11,710 nucleotides of DNA from Elusimicrobiota bacterium. GTDB taxonomy: Bacteria > Elusimicrobiota > Elusimicrobia > UBA1565 > UBA9628. Below are positions 6,895 through 11,710 of this stretch, piece by piece (position 1 is the first letter of the stretch; the number at the start of each line of letters is the position of its first letter). The notes under the pieces were generated by a model. The model worked only from the letters and a program-made list of their open reading frames with translations. It was not told the DNA's origin and did no database searches. A program made the position numbers and the translations under genes. The stretch lies in contig JAHFCD010000017.1 of assembly GCA_023249695.1 (NCBI GenBank), positions 1 through 11,710 on the forward strand, written 5' to 3'.

Positions 6895-7218
6895 ATGTTC
6901 TTCCCCATCATCTACTGGATCGTCATGCCCCTGTTCTTCGCCTCGCTCGTCGTGCGCTGGCTGAAGAAGCACAGCCCCCTCATCGTGCCCCCCGAGGTCG
7001 CAGCGCTGTTCGCCGAGCGCCCGATCGAGCCGAAGTGGTTCCGCGCGGCGCGCCGCGACCGGGGCGGCCTCCTGCGCTGGCTCGGCGATTTCGAAAAGCA
7101 GCCCGAGGCGGTGGACGCCGCGTACGCCGCCAAGGAAAGCGCCGTCGCCGCCGGCGAGAAAGCCGCCTTCCTCGTCTTCAACGCCAAGGCGGAGCTCCTC
7201 GAGCAGGTCGATTCGTAA
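6895..7218 (+). CDS. small single-pass membrane protein, unknown function
   Basis: This 107-aa protein is not recognised. The first 20 or so residues (PIIYWIVMPLFFASLVV) form one transmembrane helix, followed by basic RWLKKH. That predicts a cytoplasmic C-terminal part, which contains Trp- and Arg-rich segments (KWFRAARRDRGG) and then an Ala/Glu/Lys helical region. It starts 11 nt after the metallopeptidase-like gene and ends 1 nt before the trmO start, so it is probably co-transcribed with both. Codon use matches its neighbours, which supports it as a real gene. No Shine-Dalgarno is obvious. Confidence 0.68.
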   Translation: MFFPIIYWIVMPLFFASLVVRWLKKHSPLIVPPEVAALFAERPIEPKWFRAARRDRGGLLRWLGDFEKQPEAVDAAYAAKESAVAAGEKAAFLVFNAKAELLEQVDS

Positions 7219-7219
7219 A

Positions 7220-7975
7220 TTGCCCGGCTCGCCCCTGCGCGTCATCGGCGCCCTGCGCTCGTGCTTCCGGGAAAAGTTCGGCACGCCGCGCCAGCCGCTG
7301 CTCGTGCCCGGCGCGACCGCGTCGCTGACGATCGCCAAGGAATTCCTGCCCGAGCATTCGCTCGCCGGGCTCGACCGGTTCAGCCACGTGTGGCTGATCT
7401 CCTACTTTCATCTGAACACGAACAAGACCGTGCGGCCGAAGATTCATCCGCCGAGGCTGAAGGGAGAGAGCGTGGGGCTGTTCGCGTCGCGTTCGCCCCA
7501 TCGGCCGAGCCCGATCGGGCTCTCGCTGGCGCGGCTCGTCGCGATCAAGGGTGCGACGATCCATCTTGCGGGGATCGATCTCGTGGATGGGACGCCGATA
7601 CTCGACATCAAGCCGTACATACCGGAGTGGGACATCGCGGCGGGGGCGACGGCGGGGTGGGTGAACGACGCCCCGTTTCCTTCATTAAACGTCGGCTTTT
7701 CGCCTTCGGCGGTGAACGACATTAAAACGGCGGAGAAACGGCTTAACGTCAACGGATTGGGGAACCTTCTGACGGACATTATGAGCCAGGACTTGAGGAA
7801 TCCGCGAGACAAAGCTCAGAATAAAGACGGCCTCGAGCTGGGGTTCTTTTTATACGACTTCGAATGCCGCTTCGCGGTACGGAAGGATACGGCGACCGTG
7901 GTCAAACTTTTGACGGGCACGGTCATGCACAAAAAAGAACGGCGGGCCACTCCTTCAACGGTCAAGCTCGCGTGA
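7220..7975 (+). CDS. trmO: tRNA (N6-threonylcarbamoyladenosine37-N6)-methyltransferase TrmO
   Basis: This 251-aa protein belongs to the TrmO (YaeB/TsaA, UPF0066) family, which uses SAM to methylate t6A37 of certain tRNAs. Family features are RVIGALRSCFREKFGTPRQ near the N-terminus, FSHVWLISYFH, the signature ASRSPHRPSPIGLS (89-102), and DGTPILDIKPYIPEWD (from 123). The smaller C-terminal domain contains DIMSQDLRNPRDK and LYDFECRF, as in E. coli TrmO, which has a similar length. The start is a TTG 1 nt after the previous stop; no better start covers the conserved N-terminus. Lysine codons change sharply within the gene: AAG only up to about 7620, then mostly AAA after about 7720, in a visibly less GC-rich stretch. 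The stop overlaps the GTG of the next gene. Confidence 0.92.
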   Translation: MPGSPLRVIGALRSCFREKFGTPRQPLLVPGATASLTIAKEFLPEHSLAGLDRFSHVWLISYFHLNTNKTVRPKIHPPRLKGESVGLFASRSPHRPSPIGLSLARLVAIKGATIHLAGIDLVDGTPILDIKPYIPEWDIAAGATAGWVNDAPFPSLNVGFSPSAVNDIKTAEKRLNVNGLGNLLTDIMSQDLRNPRDKAQNKDGLELGFFLYDFECRFAVRKDTATVVKLLTGTVMHKKERRATPSTVKLA

Positions 7976-9162
7976 TCTCAAAAGATGCTTGGCGCGGGAA
8001 TGTGCGGCGCATGTACCTTTGGCGGGCGCTGGTGCACATGCATTTCTTCGCGGGCGTGCTGGTGCCCTTCTTCACCGACTGGGGCGGCCTGACCTTGCCT
8101 CAGCTGTTTCTGCTTCAGGCCTGGTTTTTCCTTTGGATCTTCCTGCTCGAGGTGCCCACGGGCGCCGTCGCCGACAGGTATGGGCGCAAGGCCTCGATCC
8201 TCTGCGCGAACGTCTGCCTGCTGACGGCGACGGCGATCTACGCGACGGGCAAGGGCCTGCCGCGCTACCTCTTCGCCGAGTTCATCTGGGCCGCGTCGGC
8301 GGCGCTCGCCTCCGGAGCGGATGAAGCCATGGTCTACGACAGTCTCAAGGCCGCGGGGGACGAGGAGCGCTCCAAGAGCGCGCTCTCGACCCTCTCCTCC
8401 TTCGACATCGGCGCGATCGCCGTCGCCGCGCCGATCGGCAGCCTGATGGCCGCGCGCTGGGGCGTCCGTTTCCCGCTCGCGGCGATGCTCGTCCCCTTCA
8501 CCCTCGGGCTGATCGTCTGCCTCTCCCTCAAGGAGCCCCCGACGGGCGAAGAGGACGCGGAGAAGCCCGGCTACCGCGAGGTGCTGACGCGCGGCGTGCG
8601 CTACTTCGCCTCGCACAAGCCGCTGCGCGCGCTGGCGTTCGACTCCGTCACGATCTGGATGCTGTGCTTCATGACGATCTGGCTGTTCCAGACGCGCCTG
8701 AAGGAACTGGGACTCGGCCTCGGCGCCTACGGGTTCGTCACGGCCGCGATGACTTTATCGCAGATCGTGGTCATGCGGAACGCGGAGCGCCTCGAGCGCC
8801 TCTGCGGCGGGACCCTGCGCTACCTGACGTGGAGCGCGGTGATCCCCGGGCTCGCGTTCCTGGCCCTGCCCTTCGCGACGAATCCGTGGGCCGCGTGCGC
8901 GCTGTTCGTCGTGATCCCCGCGTTCGGCATGTCGCGCGCGGTGCTCATCTCGAACTACATGAACAAGCACATCGGCAGCGCCCAACGCGCGACGGTGCTG
9001 TCCACCGTGGGCATGGGCCGCCAGCTCATGGGCGCGGTCGTGCTCCCCATCGTCGGGCTGCTCACCAAGGCCTCCCTCGGCTGGACCTTCACCGTCCTCG
9101 GCGCCGCGGTCCTCGCCTGCGCGTGGGCTTCCTCGCTTGAAGAAGCTCACCTCAAAGCCTAA
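7972..9162 (+). CDS. major facilitator superfamily transporter
   Basis: This 396-aa integral membrane protein has about twelve hydrophobic segments. The MFS motif A, GAVADRYGRKAS, sits between the second and third helices, and a basic/acidic central loop (LKEPPTGEEDAEKPGYREV) separates the two halves. It fits proton-driven MFS exporters of unknown substrate. The start is set at GTG 7972, which overlaps the trmO stop by 4 nt (GTGA) and gives the N-terminus WRGNVRRMYLWRAL expected just before helix 1. The ATG at 8011 is an alternative. An upstream extension to 7864 would run over trmO with no family support. The overlap suggests translational coupling to trmO. Substrate cannot be inferred from the sequence. 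Confidence 0.86.
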   Translation: MISKDAWRGNVRRMYLWRALVHMHFFAGVLVPFFTDWGGLTLPQLFLLQAWFFLWIFLLEVPTGAVADRYGRKASILCANVCLLTATAIYATGKGLPRYLFAEFIWAASAALASGADEAMVYDSLKAAGDEERSKSALSTLSSFDIGAIAVAAPIGSLMAARWGVRFPLAAMLVPFTLGLIVCLSLKEPPTGEEDAEKPGYREVLTRGVRYFASHKPLRALAFDSVTIWMLCFMTIWLFQTRLKELGLGLGAYGFVTAAMTLSQIVVMRNAERLERLCGGTLRYLTWSAVIPGLAFLALPFATNPWAACALFVVIPAFGMSRAVLISNYMNKHIGSAQRATVLSTVGMGRQLMGAVVLPIVGLLTKASLGWTFTVLGAAVLACAWASSLEEAHLKA

Positions 9163-9187
9163 GACGTCGCGCGCCGCCGCATTTAGA

Positions 9188-9200
9188 TAAACTTCCAGGG
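9188..9200 (+). promoter_or_regulatory. putative leaderless promoter of the spermidine-synthase-like gene
   Basis: TAAACT (9188-9193) lies in an AT-rich patch (ATTTAGATAAACT) that stands out in GC-rich surroundings. It is followed by 7 nt and then the TTG at 9201, the same spacing as before genes 1, 2 and 3. No -35 is clear. CCTAAGACGTC at 9158-9168 loosely resembles the CCTAAGGACTC motif of gene 2. Confidence 0.45.
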
Positions 9201-11240
9201 TTGCCCCAGAGACTCCGCTTCCAGGCCCTCGCGTTCCTCGGCTCCTTCCTCGCCTTCTGCCTGGAGCTGGCCGTCGCCAAGCTGCTGCTGCCGCGCTTCG
9301 GCGGCAGCGCCTACGTGTGGACCGGCGCCATGATGTTCTTCCAAGGCCTGCTTCTCGTCAGCTACCTCTACGGCCGCCGGGCGCGGCTCTACCCGCGCGC
9401 GCATATCGCGCTGCTGGCGCTTCCGTTCTTCTTCCTTCCGCTGACGCTGCCGCCGCCGCTCCCGTCTTCCGGGCCGCTCGTCGAGCTGCTCTGGTCCCTG
9501 CTCCGGTCGGCCGGCGCGCCGTTCTTCGTGCTGTCGACGACCGTCGTCGTCGCGCAAAGCTGGCTCATGAGGTCCTCGCTGCCCGAGCGCAAGGACGGTT
9601 ATTTTCTTTACGCCGCGTCGAACGCGGGCGCCGCCGCGGGGCTGCTCGCCTACCCGTTCGTCATCGAGCCGCTGCTGTCGCTGGCCGCCCAGGGCTGGCT
9701 GTGGCGCGGGCTCTACGCGGCCTACGCCGCGCTGTGCGTCATCTGCGCTCCCGCCGGCCTCGCGCCCCAGGCCGAGGCGGCCGCGACCGGGCGCGCCCCG
9801 TCGGCGCGCGAGCGCGCGCTGTGGCTGCTGCTCAGCGCGGCGCCCTGCGCGGCCTTGCTCGCCGCGACGAACCTCCTGAGCATGGATTTCGCGGCGGTGC
9901 CGCTGCTGTGGACGGCCCCGCTCGCGACCTACCTGCTCACCTTCGTGCTGAACTTCAAGCGCGAGCCCTGGTACCCCGAGCGCTTGAACCGGGCGATGCT
10001 CCCCGTATTCGCGTGCTGGGTCGCGCTGTGCCTGATCCCGATGGGCCTCGCCGTCTGGTTCTCCCACGACTCGACCCCGGCGCAGATCCTGAGCCGCATG
10101 CTCGACCTCGGAAAATTCGCGTACGTGCTCTTCGCGCTGTTCGCGCTGAGCATGATCTTCCACCGCTCGCTCGCGGCGGGACGCCCCGCGTCGGAGCGGG
10201 CGATGGCTGAGTACTACAGCTGGATCGCGGGCGGAGGGCTGTTCGGCAGCGTCCTCGTCGGCCTCGCGGTGCCTTTTTTCGGCCGCCGGATCGGCGCCGT
10301 GGCCCTCGACTGGGCCGCCGTCGGCGCGGTCGCCGTCGCCGCGATCATCGCGCGGGATTGGGAACAGATTTCGCGGCACCGCAAGACCGCGGCGGGCCTG
10401 GCCGCGCTCGCCGTCGCCGTCGTCGCCGCGGTCTCCACAGCCGGCAGCCATGACGGCACCGTGTTCAGCCTGCGCAACTTCTACGGCATCTACTCGGTGC
10501 AGGACCGCGACGGCGTGCGCTGGTTCTTCCACGGCAACACCGACCACGGCATGCAGTTCCTCGAGCCCGCCCGCCAGGACGAGCCGCTGTCCTATTACGG
10601 CTTCGCGTCGCCGCTCGGCGAGGCCTGGGACGCGCTCGGCGCCGGCTGGCGCTCGGTCGGGGTCGTCGGGCTCGGCGCGGGGAGCCTCGCGGCCTATGGA
10701 CGTCCCGGCATGGCCATGGATTTTTTCGAGCTCGACCCCGACGTCGCCGCCGTCGCCGGGCGCTGGTTCACGCACCTGCGCCGGAGCGCCGCGACGATCC
10801 GCGTCGTGACCGGCGACGCTCGTCTCTCGCTCGAGCGCGCCGACGCCGCGTCCTACGACATGCTCGTCCTGGACGCGTTCAACAGCGGCGCGGTTCCCAT
10901 CCACCTGCTGACCAAGGAGGCCTTCGCGTCCTACCTGCGCCGCCTGAAGCCGGACGGCGTGATCCTGCTCCACGTGTCCAACCGCTACCTCGACCTGCGC
11001 CCGGTGCTCGGCGCGGCCGCGCGCGACCTCGGCCTCGCCGCCGCCGCGAAGCGCGAGCTGTCCGCGGGTCCCGTCGAGGAAGGCCGGGTGCCCTCGGTGT
11101 GGGTCGCGGTCGGGCGCGACGCGACGACGATCGGGAAGCTCGTCGAGAGGAAGGGCTGGCGCGTCATCGGCGCGGAGCCGTCGCGCGCCGAGGCCTGGAC
11201 CGATCAGCACGCGAGCCTTCTGCCCGTCCTCGCGTTCTAA
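9201..11240 (+). CDS. polytopic membrane protein with C-terminal spermidine-synthase-like domain
   Basis: This 679-aa protein belongs to the group often named fused MFS/spermidine synthase. Residues 1 to about 415 hold roughly a dozen hydrophobic helices. The C-terminal part is a Rossmann methyltransferase-like domain: G490-L-G-A-G494 for the nucleoside ligand, FFELDPDV with Glu510, GDARLSL, LDAFNSGAVPIHLLTKEAF with Asp558, LHVSNRYLDL, and WTDQHASLLPVL near the end. The conserved YDxxxxDA(F) segment differs from that of classical SpeE, so a putrescine aminopropyltransferase role should not be assumed; the true substrate of this group is unclear. The start is TTG, because the first helix begins immediately after it and no in-frame ATG lies nearby. 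It is separated from the MFS gene by 38 nt and has its own promoter-like site. Confidence 0.82.
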   Translation: MPQRLRFQALAFLGSFLAFCLELAVAKLLLPRFGGSAYVWTGAMMFFQGLLLVSYLYGRRARLYPRAHIALLALPFFFLPLTLPPPLPSSGPLVELLWSLLRSAGAPFFVLSTTVVVAQSWLMRSSLPERKDGYFLYAASNAGAAAGLLAYPFVIEPLLSLAAQGWLWRGLYAAYAALCVICAPAGLAPQAEAAATGRAPSARERALWLLLSAAPCAALLAATNLLSMDFAAVPLLWTAPLATYLLTFVLNFKREPWYPERLNRAMLPVFACWVALCLIPMGLAVWFSHDSTPAQILSRMLDLGKFAYVLFALFALSMIFHRSLAAGRPASERAMAEYYSWIAGGGLFGSVLVGLAVPFFGRRIGAVALDWAAVGAVAVAAIIARDWEQISRHRKTAAGLAALAVAVVAAVSTAGSHDGTVFSLRNFYGIYSVQDRDGVRWFFHGNTDHGMQFLEPARQDEPLSYYGFASPLGEAWDALGAGWRSVGVVGLGAGSLAAYGRPGMAMDFFELDPDVAAVAGRWFTHLRRSAATIRVVTGDARLSLERADAASYDMLVLDAFNSGAVPIHLLTKEAFASYLRRLKPDGVILLHVSNRYLDLRPVLGAAARDLGLAAAAKRELSAGPVEEGRVPSVWVAVGRDATTIGKLVERKGWRVIGAEPSRAEAWTDQHASLLPVLAF

Positions 11241-11261
11241 TAAAAAAGCCGGGCCGTCCAT
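11241..11261 (-). terminator. tRNA 3' trailer and intrinsic terminator-like T-run
   Basis: On the - strand the tRNA is followed by ATGGACGGCCCGGC and then TTTTTT (11242-11247). The GC-rich trailer has no hairpin of its own but pairs with the tRNA 5' leader (11334-11348). The tRNA would therefore sit as the loop of the terminator stem. On the + strand the same run is A-rich, so it does not terminate gene 8. Confidence 0.5.
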
Positions 11262-11333
11262 TGCGCTCGCCAGGAATCGAACCTGGATACCCGCCTTCGC
11301 AGGGCGGGACACTATCCTTTGTGTTACGAGCGC
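11262..11333 (-). tRNA. tRNA-Arg, anticodon GCG
   Basis: The reverse complement folds into a 72-nt cloverleaf. The acceptor stem is GCGCTCG/CGAGCGC with discriminator A73. Positions 8-9 are TA. The D-stem is ACAC/GTGT with an 8-nt loop containing G18G19 and A20, an arginine identity position. The anticodon stem CCGCC/GGCGG carries loop CTGCGAA, so the anticodon is GCG (codons CGC and CGU), with C35 another arginine identity base. The variable loop has 4 nt, and the T-arm is CCAGG/CCTGG with TTCGATT. No CCA is encoded. Most bacteria read these codons with anticodon ACG modified to inosine, so GCG is unusual. Confidence 0.92.
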
Positions 11334-11346
11334 AATCGACGGCCCG

Positions 11347-11382
11347 ACGAAAGATTATAGCGTATCGCCGGGGCGGTAGCTA
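11347..11382 (-). promoter_or_regulatory. promoter of the tRNA-Arg unit
   Basis: A consensus -10 TATAAT is read on the - strand at 11359-11354, with start expected near 11347. That gives a leader of about 14 nt that begins where the leader/trailer stem begins. The -35 is weak (TAGCTA at 11382-11377, 17 nt from the -10). The site lies between the methyltransferase stop and the tRNA. Confidence 0.6.
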
Positions 11383-11390
11383 GCACGCTC

Positions 11391-11710
11391 TCAACGCCGG
11401 ACCAGGCGAACGACGGTTTCCACGTGGTCCGTGTGCGGGAAGAGGTCCACCACGACGAGGCGCTCGACGGCGTAGCGCGCGCCGAGGATCTTGAGGTCCC
11501 GGGCCAGGGATTCGGGATTGCAGGAGACGTAGAAGATCAGCGGCGGCGCCATCTCGAGCAAGGTCGCGGCGGCCTTCGCGTGCAGGCCCGCGCGGGGCGG
11601 ATCGACGACGACGGCCTCGGGCCGCAGGTCGAGAAGCGAGGGCAGGAGCAGCTCGACGGCCGCGCAGTAGAACTCGCAATTCTTGAAGCCGTTGCGCTCG
11701 GCGTTCGCCT
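11391..11710 (-). CDS. 23S rRNA/tRNA uracil-C5 methyltransferase, TrmA/RlmD family (C-terminal part)
   Basis: The gene reads leftward from beyond the window edge to a TGA at 11393-11391, giving about 105 C-terminal residues. They include ANAERNGFKNCEF (a SAM-domain motif of the family), VVVDPPRAGL, YVSCNPESLARDL with the catalytic cysteine of the SCNP motif, and the C-terminal DLFPHTDHVETVVRL typical of TrmA/RumA/RlmD enzymes. These methylate C5 of specific uridines in 23S rRNA or tRNA using SAM. The missing N-terminus (a possible TRAM domain and Fe-S cysteines) would decide between RlmC, RlmD and TrmA, so no symbol is given. Its transcription continues toward the tRNA and converges on the spermidine-synthase-like gene. 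Confidence 0.9.
   Translation of the reverse strand, partial: ANAERNGFKNCEFYCAAVELLLPSLLDLRPEAVVVDPPRAGLHAKAAATLLEMAPPLIFYVSCNPESLARDLKILGARYAVERLVVVDLFPHTDHVETVVRLVRR

Noticed and set aside
7864..7971. Upstream extension of the MFS gene
   Set aside because: It lies within trmO in another frame and has no hydrophobic or family-like sequence; GTG 7972 with a 4-nt overlap is better.
9183..11312. 709-codon antisense frame over the spermidine-synthase-like gene, running into the tRNA
   Set aside because: No motif, charged repetitive composition, and the + strand gene is well supported.
11380..11679. Open frame of 99 codons on the - strand
   Set aside because: It is out of frame with the uracil methyltransferase reading, which shows DPPRAGL, SCNP and DLFPHTDHVE and ends at 11391.
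1..11710. CRISPR array, insertion sequence or prophage
   Set aside because: No regularly spaced direct repeats, transposase, integrase or phage-like genes are seen on either strand.

Overview
The window comes from a high-GC bacterial chromosome in which codon third positions are mostly G or C. It holds eight complete or nearly complete genes on the + strand, then a tRNA and the 3' end of an rRNA methyltransferase gene on the - strand. I suspect a member of Elusimicrobiota. The reason is a style I associate with that group from memory: a signal peptide, then a long Ala/Pro-rich segment, then an FDG motif. This is inference, not proof.

Layout: (1) 1-78, probable tail of an upstream gene and the promoter of gene 1. 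(2) 79-1467, an FprA/adrenodoxin-reductase-type ferredoxin-NADP+ reductase. (3) 1552-6883, three consecutive genes whose proteins share an N-terminal design but carry unrelated C-terminal domains: a GH130-like five-bladed propeller, a full-length GT5 glycogen synthase, and a membrane-anchored HExxH metallopeptidase-like protein. (4) 6895-9162, genes packed behind the metallopeptidase gene: a small membrane protein, the tRNA methyltransferase TrmO, and an MFS transporter. Gaps are 11 nt and 1 nt, followed by a 4-nt overlap, so this looks like one operon. (5) 9201-11240, a large membrane protein with a C-terminal spermidine-synthase-like domain. (6) 11262-11333 (-), a tRNA-Arg with anticodon GCG in its own compact transcription unit. 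(7) 11391 to the window end (-), the C-terminus of a TrmA/RlmD-type uracil-C5 methyltransferase.

The most interesting signal is the module at 1478-5700. Genes 2 and 3 share a promoter region of about 72-74 bp, about three quarters identical by hand alignment, with the same spacing to the start codon and a nearly superimposable 17-residue signal peptide. A low-complexity linker of about 100 residues follows and ends in FDG, and then a completely different enzyme. Gene 4 has the same protein design with a different signal peptide. This looks like a portable promoter-signal-linker cassette placed in front of unrelated enzymes, including a glycogen synthase, whose family normally works in the cytoplasm.

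A second pattern is that five starts (79, 1552, 3310, 5246, 9201) lie 6-7 nt downstream of a -10-like hexamer and lack a Shine-Dalgarno sequence. This suggests leaderless mRNAs, and it settles the start choice for genes 2 and 3.
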